Assembly: GCA_032719365.1 (NCBI GenBank)
Contig: CM064875.1
Location: forward strand, 20,956,566 to 21,020,565
Reading direction: 5' to 3'
Length of the DNA: 64,000 bases
DNA from: Prinsepia uniflora
Taxonomy: Eukaryota; Streptophyta; Magnoliopsida; Rosales; Rosaceae
In this document: positions 36,137 through 49,400 of the stretch, one piece after another
How positions within the stretch are numbered: the stretch's first letter is position 1
How the letters are laid out: each line of letters opens with the position of its first letter
The notes under the pieces: generated by a model
Database searches by the model: none
The model's input: the letters and a program-made list of their open reading frames with translations, nothing else
Told to the model about the DNA's origin: nothing
Position numbers and translations under genes: made by a program

Positions 36137-36872
36137 TGTCAGGACCCAACCCTCCTCAGTCAGGACCCGACTCATCTAGTACGATATTGTCCGCTTTGGG
36201 CCTCCTTGTCCTTGTCCTCACAGTTTTGTTTTCGAGAGCTCACGGTGCAACTTCCCAAGAGGTCACCCATCATGAAATTGCACCAGCCTCAACTCGCTTA
36301 AATTTGGAGTTCTAACCGAATTCAAAGCCAATGAGCTCCCAAAAGGCCTCGTGCTAGATAAGTGTGTGCCTACACCTTTAAGACACACCATCATTCCCTT
36401 CCCAGACCATTCCCCCCCTAGGAATATGAGATCGTTCACCGTTCCCTCCAAGACACGGGTCTTACAATCCACCCCCCTTAGGGCCCAGCGTCCTCGCTCG
36501 CACACTTCCCGGTTGGGGTCTGGCTCTGATACCATTCTATCAGGACCCAACCCTCCTCGGTCAGGACCCGACTCATCTAGCACAATATTGTCCGCTTTGG
36601 GCCTCCTTGCCCTTGTCCTCACGGTTTTTTTTTTTTTTCGAGTGCTCATGGTGCAACTTCCCAGGGGGTCACCAATCATGAAATTGCACCAGCCTCAACT
36701 CGCTAAACTTTGGAGTTCCAACCGAACCCAAATCCAATGAGCTCCCAAAAGGCCTCGTGCTAGATAGGTGTGTGCCTACAGCTTTAAGGCACACCACCAT
36801 TCCCTTCCCAGACCATTCCCCCCGCAGGAATGTGAGATCGCTCACCGTTCCCTCCAAGACACGGGTCTTACA
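36137..36872 (-). mobile_element. Complete TRIM (terminal-repeat retrotransposon in miniature), 736 bp
   Basis: Two LTR copies (36137-36466, 330 bp, and 36538-36872, 335 bp) flank only 71 bp of interior. In the minus direction the LTR starts TGTAAGACCCGTG. The interior starts with the primer site TGGTATCAGAGC (36523-36534) three bases after the LTR and ends with a purine tract (AAGGGGGGTGGA, about 36469-36480). The TSD TGACT is at 36132-36136 and 36873-36877. The right copy begins TATCAGG instead of TGTCAGG, a single change at the terminal dinucleotide. The element has no coding capacity and must use proteins supplied in trans. Frames of 129 and 138 codons across it are by-products of the repeat. 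Confidence 0.94.
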
Positions 36873-37021
36873 TGACTACTCTATTATTAGACTTGGGATA
36901 TAACAAGTTAGTTTTACGAAAATTGTTTCTCGGTTTCCAACTTAGTTTTAGTAGAGATAGAAGTAGATAAATTGGGTTCGGCTCTAAAATTTAAGGAAGA
37001 ATTTTTTATATTATGGGGGAT
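36873..37021 (+). other. End of an interior domain with polypurine tract before the 37022 LTR
   Basis: After the TRIM TSD the sequence ends in TTATGGGGGAT immediately before an LTR start (TGTAACACCCC). This looks like the 3' interior end of a plus-strand LTR element whose 3' LTR is 37022-50648. Confidence 0.5.
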
Positions 37022-39825
37022 TGTAACACCCCGGAGTTTCAAAAGAATATAAATGACCATTTTACCCATAGGAAGTCAAATGTTGACTTTTTGACCAAGA
37101 CATCTCTTGGGAATCGTGCGAAAACCATTACGAAAGTATCGACAACTCGAGTGTGTAGACAAGCGAATCAAAATTGGAGGTCGAATGAAATTGTTATGGG
37201 TCAAGAATGTTTAAGGGTATTTTGGTAATTATGACTTAAGGGGCAATTTGGTAATTTGACAATTGAACATGTGATTCATGTGAGAGTTTCTAGAAAACTC
37301 TCCAATTTTCCATCAACAATACTCCCACCGACCTATTCATGCTATATATATGTTTGTTGACATGCTGAATTCAAGGGGAGGGGCAATCGAAATGGAAGGA
37401 AAAAAAAGAGAAAATTTAAGAAAACCAAGAGAGGGAGATTCGATAAAGGAAAAACCCAGAGACAGAGAAGAGAAATGAGAGAAAGATGAAATAGAGAGAG
37501 ACTGTCGAGGCTTAGGGTGTTAAAGAAAGGAGAAACAACGAAGATAATGATGGAACCTGTGAGGTTCCTATAACGAGTTTCCAGTTCAGGGCCAAGAAGC
37601 GGGCTTTGGGAGGTCCTACGATGTCCCTGGAGGTCCTGCGATCCTCCTGAGTCAAGGGGAAGGAATTCTGGATGAGGAATCGCATAAAAACTACCCTGGA
37701 AGCCATGGCCGCGAGGTGACAATGGTCAAACAAAGGGCTCTCGTAAGTATTTATTTATTTCGGGCTTATAGATCGTAACCCTAGATAAGTTGGATGAATT
37801 TTGGTGTTTTGAACGACCAAAATAGACGTAAAATGAAGCTTGTGTAGCCAGGTCAACCCGCTGGGTTAAAAAACCCAAAACTAGTGAAACGAGTTGACCT
37901 ATCGCAAGGTAGGGGATGAACTATTTAGGCACATGGCCTTCACGCGTAGGCATGCGGGCCCGTACAACCTCCGATGGCTAGCCGATCAACATGAAATATT
38001 TTTATTTTTATTTTCTGAATTTATTGATATAACTTCCAGATTAATTGGACTTTGTTTGAACATAGTTTCGAGTATCCACTATATGTGTTTATAAATTAAT
38101 TATTTTTGGGTTATTTTTAAATTGTGGTACATTGGATATTTATGATGCCAATCTGAGTTGTTATTTAAGTATGGACGCAATATAGTAAGAGATAATGGAT
38201 ATTATTTTATAAATGATTTTAGTTTTATTTATGATTAAGTAATTACAAATTATATCTATACATTTAATTAAACAATTGGTATTATGATTCTGTAATTACT
38301 TGTGTTTAAGTATTACCGGTTCATTTAATTATGGTGGAAGTATAAACTTGAATATAACCATAATTAAATATCTTAAGATGCATACCCTTGATAGCCAAAG
38401 AAAGAAGTAAGTTGAGGTTTTACTTTATTCACCTTGTCAAGAAGTGGGTAGGATAAAGGAGGTAATCCCGCAAGGTGGAAATAAATTTTGGTTTATTCAT
38501 TACAAGATTTCAACCGGATTTAAAATTGGTAAAATCCCTTGTCTGACCCAAGCGTTCAGACGGGAGAAAGAGCGATCTAGTTTTTCTTGTAATTAGGGAC
38601 GGGTCTTGTCACCTTAGCTTATTTAGAGTAGTTTGGTCAAAGTAGAACTTAAAAAGGACAAAAAACGAGTGAGATAGGATCAGGTTGAGTCGCAGGGTGG
38701 GGCAACCCAGAAAACCAGAATAATCGAGCGACAAGGATGATCTACAGTGCCTAGCGAGTGGGCTCACACACAGGCACTTCAAGCAACGCGTGGGGGCACG
38801 TGCTAAGGATTCTAGGGATGCATCCAACATGTTTTCCATCCTTTCGATGCTACGACCGTTTTGGCTTAGGTTTCGAGGCGATCAGATATCATCTCGAGGT
38901 TATTTTGGTTGTTGGAAGGTTTAGGATTCGTTTTAAATCCGTTTAAAAATTTCGAAAAATTATGGGATTAAATAAAAGATATTTGGGATGTTTAATTAAA
39001 TTTAGATGTAATTTTTGACAGGTTTTGAGATTCTCAGAAATTATGAAAATGCGTGCAAAGCAGAATTCGACTATACAGAGGTGTGTGAGTGGAATTTTTT
39101 CCCTGAACTATTATGTATGAATACTTACATGATTTAAATGTGTTTTCTATATTATTTTTATGAGTTTGGGTTGATTGGAATTTTGTGTGAATTTCGATGA
39201 TTTTAAGAGTATTTTATTGCGCATTTTTCGAGGATTTACGTAAATTCCATTTTGAATTCCGATTCGAATATGGTTTTGGGATTTTAGTATGAAATGTGAT
39301 TTGGAAGATTATAATATTGGATTTTGGTGATTTCCATATGATTTTCGGATGATTTTTTCGAAAGTACTTTAATTACGCGTTTTACGAGGTTGTGAGATTA
39401 TGATTTCGGATTTCGTAATAATTGAGGATTTGTGATAAATATGGTTTGTGATCTGAGATCTTGTGATATTGGAATATTTATGAATTTCTTATGATTTTTG
39501 ATGATTTTTGCAGGAAATTATTTTACGGCACGTTTTACGAGAATTGAGTTGAGTTATATTTTGGGATTAGGCCTGAAGTTTTGATTTTGGATATGTGGTT
39601 TCCCGATATTCCTGATGTAATATGTTGTGATGATGTGAAATGTTGAGTTCGGATATGAGTATGTGTTTTTCAGTATTTGTGATGTATGAAATCTTGTGTG
39701 GATTGGATATGAGTCTTAGACGTCGAGCACGAGGCTCTGAATCCTGAGACTGGTATTGTGTTGGTGACTCAAATGTCGAGTCAGGGGCTCCGAATCCTAA
39801 GTCGGATGTCACTCAAACGTCAAGC

Positions 39826-39830
39826 CTGGG
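39826..39830 (+). repeat. Left TSD of LARD3 (CTGGG)
   Basis: CTGGG directly before the LARD3 LTR is repeated at 49747-49751 directly after its other LTR. The host sequence on either side reads through as one palindromic repeat module of the surrounding LTR. Confidence 0.95.
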
Positions 39831-42800
39831 TGTAATGACCCGTCCCGAATATCGGGATTGAATATTAATTAATTACGAATTAGAATGACTAATCGGGGAT
39901 TAGTTGAGTGAAATCGGACGAAACGTGCAAAATGACCGTTTTGCCCCTAGCGTGGGCAAAATGTTGACTTTTAGTTCGGGCGGTCAAATGGACTTTGGCC
40001 GATGACTGTGACGTAGTTCGGGACGTCACGAGTTCATAGACAGGTGGCACGTTCAATTCCGACATTCGTAGAGAAAGTTATGATGTTCGGAAGTTGAGGG
40101 GTATTTTGGTAATTTGGCATAGTAGGGGCCAAATGTTGACTTTTTGGCCGGGAAGTCCAACGGACGAGGGCCAAGGACCGTTACGTAGGTCTCGTCGATA
40201 CGAATCCAACGACAGGCGGCATGCCGAAATCGGAGATTCGACGACGAAGTTATGGTCACGGAATCGGGCTCGATTAACCGAACGAACCGGGAATAAAATA
40301 ATATTTTAATAATGAACAGTACCCGGTGACTGAGCACACTTGGATGAGTGACAAGTGTCACTCATCCCTTAAAATCAGGCACAAAACATGGATCCATGAT
40401 TTTGGGGGAGACCTAATTATTATGTTTTATTATATTAAATTAATTAATTAATCCTAATTTCCATTAACCTCCCATATTTTCTTCAACCGTGTACAACCCA
40501 CAAATCAGTTTTCTCCCAACCTCCAATTCTCTTCCATTTCTGAACCAAAGTGTGAGCATTTGAGAGTGAATTGAACTGGGAAAAACGAGGGATTAATTGA
40601 GAGCTGAGGACTGGGATTTCGGGTTTTAGAAAATTTGGAGGAAAAATCGAATTGGTCGAATTGAGCTGTGATGATCGAATTGGACATTGGAAATAGCTTC
40701 CTGAGGTTGAGACGAGTTGTTTCAAATCAAAAACGAGAGGAATTCATGCCCAATTGGCTCTGAACGGGTTTGGTAACAGTGGGAGATATCGAGCTTGAGT
40801 CGTGATCAATGCGTGATCAAACGACGAAATTGAGGTGGGGAAACAATTCCTCATGGTCCATTGATACTTCTGGGTTCGTCAATTGGGAGGAATCAGTGGC
40901 CAAGGTGGAAACTCCATGGTTGCACACTGTTCGGATGTTCGAGTTTGAGTCGTGAAGATTGAGCAATGATTTGATCCAATTGAGTTGGGGGAAAGGTCTA
41001 CCTGTGATCAATGAAGCTTCCTGATGAATCAATTTGGGGAAACCTTGTGGAATTGAGGTAATTCGACTGATGAACAGTGGCCGGAGGTCCTTCGATTGTT
41101 CATCCTTGATCGTGAGGATTGAGGTAATGTTTCAAGTAATTAAGGTTACAGAACCCTAATTGAACTTATAACGAAACTAATTGGATGCTCAATTGATGAA
41201 AACAGTGTGGAATTGACTGAAAACCAGCCGGGTCTGATCGCGGGTTGAACGACCCGTTTACCAGACAAACGGGCTTGAACGACGACACTGTAGCTGGCGC
41301 GTGGGTTTCACGCGCAGCCACTCACGGCGGCGCGTGAGGGCGCGTCCGGCCTAGTCTCAAGGTGAGGTCAACATGACTTTTGATCCTCTCAGTGTAACGA
41401 ACATTTTGACGTTGATTTCGGTGAAATCGGATATTGTTTCGATAATGTTCCGCGTATCCGAAGTTTTGTTTTACGAGTTAAATACGTATTTAAATTCCGG
41501 AAAAATTGGGGAAAATTATATGATGTATTTTGAGATGTTAGTAACCCTCTATAATGATTTTGGGCAGGAGTTGTGATTTCCAGATTTTACGGAAAAACGT
41601 GCAGCTCGGAAACGAACCGTTTTGAACGGTGTGTGTGAGTGGACTTTTGGTTTTCTAACTGTGATGCATGCATATATGATTTAAAATGCTTTATTATATG
41701 ATTTGATATGCTTTGGCATGATTGGTATTTCAATTCGGTGATTTCTCGGTTTTGTGATTATTATATTATTATATTCTGGCACGCTTTTCGAGAAATCATG
41801 AAATTGGTTAAAAATGATATTGTGGGCGTGAGAACCCAAGTAAATAATGATTTTGACTCGGATTTGGAGTTACATGTGAATTTGATGATTTTTGGTATCC
41901 TCGTGATTTTGTGATTATTTTAATCAGTCTTTCGGGCACGTATTACGAGGAACGTGCAAATGATGTTTTGGGCTAAGCCCGGATTGAAAATGATATTTGG
42001 ACTCGGATTATGAGTCAGTGATTGATTTCATGGATTTACGTGATCGTGGCAACTCGGGTTTACGGTTGCACGGATTTACGTAATATTGATATTCTGGGCT
42101 TGAGACCCAATGGAATTGTGATTTTGATTGGATTTGTATTTCCATGTGATGACATGATGATATTGATGATTTTCGGATTTATAAAGTAAATCGGGACTTG
42201 GGGCTGAGACCCTGTGTTGATATATGATTTGGTTTTTAATGCAACTGTTTTTCACTGGTTTTTGTGATGATGATATGTTGCGGATATTTAGGGCTTTCGG
42301 GAGAAAATATGTTTTTCCCCGGAGTGCACCCTGGAGATAACGCTCGCCTTCGGGATGGAAGTGTTTACCCCGAAGAGGTCACGTAGCACGATCTTTGTCT
42401 TGCAGCCCAGGGGAGGCTTGACTCAGATCAGATGTGCTGGATTATATGGATCGGTAAGTGATATGTTCACGAGATCCGGATCGTCGGCTGGTGAGGTTTT
42501 TCCCAGCGACGGATTGCTGACTGATGATGTGTTCACAGCAGCGGATGCTCGGATTTTGAGCGGTCCTTGAGCCTATTGATATGCACGCGTTGCAGGGATA
42601 AACGTGACTCTAAGCAACAGGATATGGAAATAAGTCCCGTGGTTTATGGAAAATGATTTTGAGGAAACCGTGGTTTAGCGGTTAAAATGATTTAAAGAAA
42701 TTGTGAACTTTTTGAGATGTTAAACTGATTTGGTGAACATGAGTTTTTGTGGACCATGGGAAAATATGTTTTGATTTTATCGGTCCACTGTTCATACTTG

Positions 42801-43115
42801 AATGATTTCATACTATTACTCATGTTTTACGATATGCATGCAAGTTTGTGAAAACTGGAGGGTAAGAATGTATTTTGATAAATGTTTTTATAAGAGGTCA
42901 TTTTTGTCCACTCACACCTTTTCTGTTTTGTTAACCCTTCAGGTCGTGGCGCGTTGATCGAGGCTATTCCAGAGGTGGAGGTATGTGCGGGCACAGGCGC
43001 AAAAATTCCCTTGTCTGGCAGGTACTGAAGGGTAGTTTCGGACTTTCAGTTGACTTGTCAGACGGGAGCAGGACCGGGTACGGTCTTTGACGTCCAGTTG
43101 GGACGGGTCCTGTCA
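39831..43115 (+). repeat. LARD3 5' LTR (3285 bp)
   Basis: Plus orientation, 5' LTR by its position before the primer site. It contains palindromic modules at about 41970-42220 and AT-rich promoter-like sequence at about 40425-40455. Short frames inside are not genes; they recur unchanged in the other LTR. Confidence 0.95.
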
Positions 43116-43118
43116 AAT

Positions 43119-43130
43119 TGGTATCAGAGC
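43119..43130 (+). promoter_or_regulatory. LARD3 primer-binding site (tRNA-iMet type)
   Basis: TGGTATCAGAGC starts three bases after the terminal CA of the 5' LTR. It is the complement of the initiator tRNA-Met 3' end and is the same as in LARD1, LARD2 and the TRIM. Confidence 0.95.
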
Positions 43131-46100
43131 ACTAGGTTGCTGATGCTGTTGCCATGCCATACCTCCGGAATGTGAGCCTCGTGCGCGACCTGGTAGTGAG
43201 ATGGGTATATTAGGGTATTTGAGACCTTGTGATGAATCTCGGAATGTAATTGACCTTGGTTTGTGGGTCAGATATTAATTTGTGTAGCTACGGCTTGCTA
43301 ATTGTCGAATCGGTATTCTTGTGGGTCCTAGGATTTGCTGGATCCAGAGGCTTGGAAGGTAGCACAATTGGGTAGGTTGGACCCAAGATGAGATTATTCT
43401 CAGTAATTCCTTGTGCGAAATGTGAGTTCCCAACGTCTAGAGTGTGTTGGGGGTATTCCTAGGTTTGGAATGTGGTATTGATGTGGTTCACCGGCGGTAA
43501 TTTGCTGGGTGACCGGGTATGCCAGGGATGGCATGGATGAATGAGTCAAAGAATTCGGTTAGGACTCGAGATGAGTCATGGTAATATCTTAAGTCTCAGG
43601 AGCTGTCGGGTTTTGAGGGACCCTAGGTAGTAATCGCGGAACCTAAGGTGGAATGTTTGGTTCGGAAATGTGTGCTGGCGGGTGGTTTGACTCTTAATGA
43701 CTTTTCGAAGTCAAGACCGAGTGACGATTGTGTCAGGTCTAGTCATGTCAGCTTTAGTGGTGGAACTGCAATCCACAGTCGGGGTTGGTACTTATCGAAG
43801 GAATCCCAGAGTGGGGATACAGGGTAGTCGTCCGAGTACTTGATTCCATTGGATGTGGAGTCTCGATAGTGATGTCTGATGGTTGGGTCTGCACAAGTCT
43901 GTGGCAGGCACTCATACCGAGAGTGATTGTTGAGAATCGGGGGGGACGTCAGGGGACGTTTCTTTTTCTCACATGAGTTGTCAGGGTGACTGTACCCAGA
44001 GTTGTTAGGTGCGAAGGAGGCAGAGTTTCTCCTATTCGAGCAGAGGTACGGGGTCGTCGCTTGTTATGAGCGGAGATCCAGGGTTGTCAGTTTTGCACAC
44101 GGTGTGCTCATACTGATACTGTTGTCTGTGTACTGGTGTGGGTGCCGGTGTGGTGCTGACGATGGGTCACGAGTCGGGTTGTGACTTCGACGAGTTGGGT
44201 ATGTGTCAGTAACCAGTCCAAAGGGGACACGTGGTTGGTGTCCGAGTCCGATGGTTCCAACGTGGTTGGACCTACGGAATCATGAGAAGTTGTGTTTGAA
44301 GAGGATTGCGGGTTTTCCGCATGGGGATTAGGTATTCTGAAGTCATCAGGGGTGATTTCTTATTTTCTGTTGGGTTACCTGGCGTGGGGAGTGCAGTGAG
44401 TTTTGCTTGCATCCACGTAGGATGAATATTGGTGTCATTGTTTTGGATCATCCTTGGTTTTCCCTAGGTGGGATGGCAAGGATAGATACGAGGTAATCAG
44501 TAAGGGTGTAAGACCCTGTGGTTCCTAGTTGTTGACTGTGTGGATCCTAGGTGGATCGGGTTTGTGATGTCGTGGACGTTGGGCATTGTGACGATCTAGG
44601 ATCGTGATGTTCACGGTCGGCTGACGTCGTAATGGATCTGGGTCGTGATTTCGATGGTCCAGATTGGGTGAGAGTTTATCACTCTTACGTCGGTATGTGA
44701 GTCATAAATGACGGGACTGAACTTCTTTTCGAAGTGGAGCCCCTTATGGTATGTTACTCGAACGAGTAGGTTTTCGACGGGGTCGAAATTGGTCAGCCTT
44801 AGAGTTGTGACGGATGGGATTGGCTTCCTTATGAAGTCCATCGGATGTAATGTGTTACTCGCTTGAACTGGTAACCGATAGGTTCGGTTTTGGTGTGTCC
44901 GAGTGGACGTGAACCAGATTTCGGGTTTTGGAATCGAATTTCTGGGTGACGATTCAGGATTCGATTCAGGAACTTGAAAGTGGAATACTGGATTTGGGTG
45001 CGGAATGATTATTCCAAATGCTAGCTTACGGAATAATGATTTCGGATTCGAATTTGGACATGAATTAAAAACTGTGATGTATGGATTTGGATTCGGGATT
45101 TCTTACGAAATTGCGGATTCGGATTTGGTATTGAAACTAGCTGATTGGTGGAGTTTCGATTTGTCTCTTGCTGGTTTGGGCAAATGGACTCCGTTATTGG
45201 AACGTGTTTGGCTATGACCTAGGTGGTTGTAGTCTGGTCAAGGGATAGATGTACGTACCTTATACGTGGTTTGGGGTACGATATTTTGCAGACTTGTGGT
45301 GGCCGGGGTTGATGTGAATCCCGGGAGAACTAGGCGTTCTTCCCTGTGGACACGTTGATGTGTCATATTGAGTGTGTCATTTGGCGAGGTGTTTTTGGGT
45401 AGCATAGGACAAGGATTGTCGATGTTAGCAAAACCCTCAGGCTTTTTACTTTTGCCTTACCTGGTTTGGGATCGACCATATTGGTCTATGGGTCGAGTAC
45501 TAGGGTCCAGCTGTAGGATCATGCTTGGTGTACGATGTACGGTATCGTATGGACGAGGGTACTTGATACCTAGTGACGGTACATGGGATGTATTAGTGTT
45601 GTGTCGATAAACGTGTTGGTGTTTGGCTTAGTTCCAATACCATTGGTTTTGGTCGTAAACGTGAACTGGACATTGAACACGATGCACTGGGCAGAGTGAT
45701 TCTGACGATTACAGTGATTGTTTGAGCAGGTGCTCTTAGCCAAGGTTGGCAAGTATAACTCTAGTGTTGAGTTGTGTGATTACTGATAGGCTTGTGTTCA
45801 ACGTGTTCCAGATGCACCGTTTGATTGAGGGTGATGACGGTATGCGTATACTCAGGATGAGTGAGCTGGTGGTTGGTGTGACCGCAAGTTGCTTTGCGGC
45901 GAGATGTTACCTTGTCGTGACCTTACCAGCATCTGGGATCGCTGCGGGGGTGACAGTTGTGGATACTACTGTTGGTATTTGTCGCAGGATTGAGTTTGCC
46001 CTGCGAGGGGAGATCATGTTGATGATCATATGCTACATTGACGGACGTTGTAGTATGATGTGTTGTCACTAATTTGTTACTGATTGGCGCTTTACTAGGG

Positions 46101-46448
46101 TGGTAAAGCTTGGTGGTGACAGTTTGGCTTGTGGTGTCGGCTTGGACTGACTAGTGAGTTTTGGTGACTCTCTATGAGAGCGAAGATCAGGGCACATTAG
46201 TGAGTATGTGGGGCTGTCAAGCTGAAGGAGTTAGCTTCACGGTGACATTGCCAATTTCTGGTAATCAATTTCATTCGAGGTAGTCGAGTGTAGTCAGTAC
46301 GACGTGCATCTGTGATGTGACGTCTGAGTGCAGACGAGTTCTGTGTTGGCTAGTGGGTGTACAGGTGTATACGTGTTGTGTGGCCATTTGTTCTCCACGA
46401 GGTAGTTGTGGAATACGAGTAGTTGGAATTTCGGGGACGAAATTCTTT

Positions 46449-46460
46449 AAGGAGGGAAGG
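46449..46460 (+). promoter_or_regulatory. LARD3 polypurine tract
   Basis: AAGGAGGGAAGG ends one base before the 3' LTR. It is preceded by the stem-loop GAATTTCG-GGGA-CGAAATTC at 46426-46445. Confidence 0.9.
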
Positions 46461-46461
46461 T

Positions 46462-49400
46462 TGTAATGACCCGTCCCGAATATCGGGATTGAATATTAAT
46501 TAATTACGAATTAGAATGACTAATCGGGGATTAGTTGAGTGAAATCGGACGAAACGTGCAAAATGACCGTTTTGCCCCTAGCGTGGGCAAAATGTTGACT
46601 TTTAGTTCGGGCGGTCAAATGGACTTTGGCCGATGACTGTGACGTAGTTCGGGACGTCACGAGTTCATAGACAGGTGGCACGTTCAATTCCGACATTCGT
46701 AGAGAAAGTTATGATGTTCGGAAGTTGAGGGGTATTTTGGTAATTTGGCATAGTAGGGGCCAAATGTTGACTTTTTGGCCGGGAAGTCCAACGGACGAGG
46801 GCCAAGGACCGTTACGTAGGTCTCGTCGATACGAATCCAACGACAGGCGGCATGCCGAAATCGGAGATTCGACGACGAAGTTATGGTCACGGAATCGGGC
46901 TCGATTAACCGAACGAACCGGGAATAAAATAATATTTTAATAATGAACAGTACCCGGTGACTGAGCACACTTGGATGAGTGACAAGTGTCACTCATCCCT
47001 TAAAATCAGGCACAAAACATGGATCCATGATTTTGGGGGAGACCTAATTATTATGTTTTATTATATTAAATTAATTAATTAATCCTAATTTCCATTAACC
47101 TCCCATATTTTCTTCAACCGTGTACAACCCACAAATCAGTTTTCTCCCAACCTCCAATTCTCTTCCATTTCTGAACCAAAGTGTGAGCATTTGAGAGTGA
47201 ATTGAACTGGGAAAAACGAGGGATTAATTGAGAGCTGAGGACTGGGATTTCGGGTTTTAGAAAATTTGGAGGAAAAATCGAATTGGTCGAATTGAGCTGT
47301 GATGATCGAATTGGACATTGGAAATAGCTTCCTGAGGTTGAGACGAGTTGTTTCAAATCAAAAACGAGAGGAATTCATGCCCAATTGGCTCTGAACGGGT
47401 TTGGTAACAGTGGGAGATATCGAGCTTGAGTCGTGATCAATGCGTGATCAAACGACGAAATTGAGGTGGGGAAACAATTCCTCATGGTCCATTGATACTT
47501 CTGGGTTCGTCAATTGGGAGGAATCAGTGGCCAAGGTGGAAACTCCATGGTTGCACACTGTTCGGATGTTCGAGTTTGAGTCGTGAAGATTGAGCAATGA
47601 TTTGATCCAATTGAGTTGGGGGAAAGGTCTACCTGTGATCAATGAAGCTTCCTGATGAATCAATTTGGGGAAACCTTGTGGAATTGAGGTAATTCGACTG
47701 ATGAACAGTGGCCGGAGGTCCTTCGATTGTTCATCCTTGATCGTGAGGATTGAGGTAATGTTTCAAGTAATTAAGGTTACAGAACCCTAATTGAACTTAT
47801 AACGAAACTAATTGGATGCTCAATTGATGAAAACAGTGTGGAATTGACTGAAAACCAGCCGGGTCTGATCGCGGGTTGAACGACCCGTTTACCAGACAAA
47901 CGGGCTTGAACGACGACACTGTAGCTGGCGCGTGGGTTTCACGCGCAGCCACTCACGGCGGCGCGTGAGGGCGCGTCCGGCCTAGTCTCAAGGTGAGGTC
48001 AACATGACTTTTGATCCTCTCAGTGTAACGAACATTTTGACGTTGATTTCGGTGAAATCGGATATTGTTTCGATAATGTTCCGCGTATCCGAAGTTTTGT
48101 TTTACGAGTTAAATACGTATTTAAATTCCGGAAAAATTGGGGAAAATTATATGATGTATTTTGAGATGTTAGTAACCCTCTATAATGATTTTGGGCAGGA
48201 GTTGTGATTTCCAGATTTTACGGAAAAACGTGCAGCTCGGAAACGAACCGTTTTGAACGGTGTGTGTGAGTGGACTTTTGGTTTTCTAACTGTGATGCAT
48301 GCATATATGATTTAAAATGCTTTATTATATGATTTGATATGCTTTGGCATGATTGGTATTTCAATTCGGTGATTTCTCGGTTTTGTGATTATTATATTAT
48401 TATATTCTGGCACGCTTTTCGAGAAATCATGAAATTGGTTAAAAATGATATTGTGGGCGTGAGAACCCAAGTAAATAATGATTTTGACTCGGATTTGGAG
48501 TTACATGTGAATTTGATGATTTTTGGTATCCTCGTGATTTTGTGATTATTTTAATCAGTCTTTCGGGCACGTATTACGAGGAACGTGCAAATGATGTTTT
48601 GGGCTAAGCCCGGATTGAAAATGATATTTGGACTCGGATTATGAGTCAGTGATTGATTTCATGGATTTACGTGATCGTGGCAACTCGGGTTTACGGTTGC
48701 ACGGATTTACGTAATATTGATATTCTGGGCTTGAGACCCAATGGAATTGTGATTTTGATTGGATTTGTATTTCCATGTGATGACATGATGATATTGATGA
48801 TTTTCGGATTTATAAAGTAAATCGGGACTTGGGGCTGAGACCCTGTGTTGATATATGATTTGGTTTTTAATGCAACTGTTTTTCACTGGTTTTTGTGATG
48901 ATGATATGTTGCGGATATTTAGGGCTTTCGGGAGAAAATATGTTTTTCCCCGGAGTGCACCCTGGAGATAACGCTCGCCTTCGGGATGGAAGTGTTTACC
49001 CCGAAGAGGTCACGTAGCACGATCTTTGTCTTGCAGCCCAGGGGAGGCTTGACTCAGATCAGATGTGCTGGATTATATGGATCGGTAAGTGATATGTTCA
49101 CGAGATCCGGATCGTCGGCTGGTGAGGTTTTTCCCAGCGACGGATTGCTGACTGATGATGTGTTCACAGCAGCGGATGCTCGGATTTTGAGCGGTCCTTG
49201 AGCCTATTGATATGCACGCGTTGCAGGGATAAACGTGACTCTAAGCAACAGGATATGGAAATAAGTCCCGTGGTTTATGGAAAATGATTTTGAGGAAACC
49301 GTGGTTTAGCGGTTAAAATGATTTAAAGAAATTGTGAACTTTTTGAGATGTTAAACTGATTTGGTGAACATGAGTTTTTGTGGACCATGGGAAAATATGT

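Larger units (their letters stand above)
43116..46461 (+). other. LARD3 internal domain, non-coding
   Basis: No retroelement protein readable; the longest frame is 108 codons (45746-46072) and unrelated to known domains. The interior matches that of LARD1 in opposite orientation over several patches. The clearest is 44408-44495, around ATCCACGTAGGATGA and TTGGATCATCCTTGG. A perfect 8-bp stem-loop lies at 46426-46445, three bases before the polypurine tract. Confidence 0.87.

Noticed and set aside
36263..36740. 138- and 129-codon frames across the TRIM
   Set aside because: They span LTR and primer site of a 736-bp element and overlap on opposite strands. They are by-products of repeat composition.
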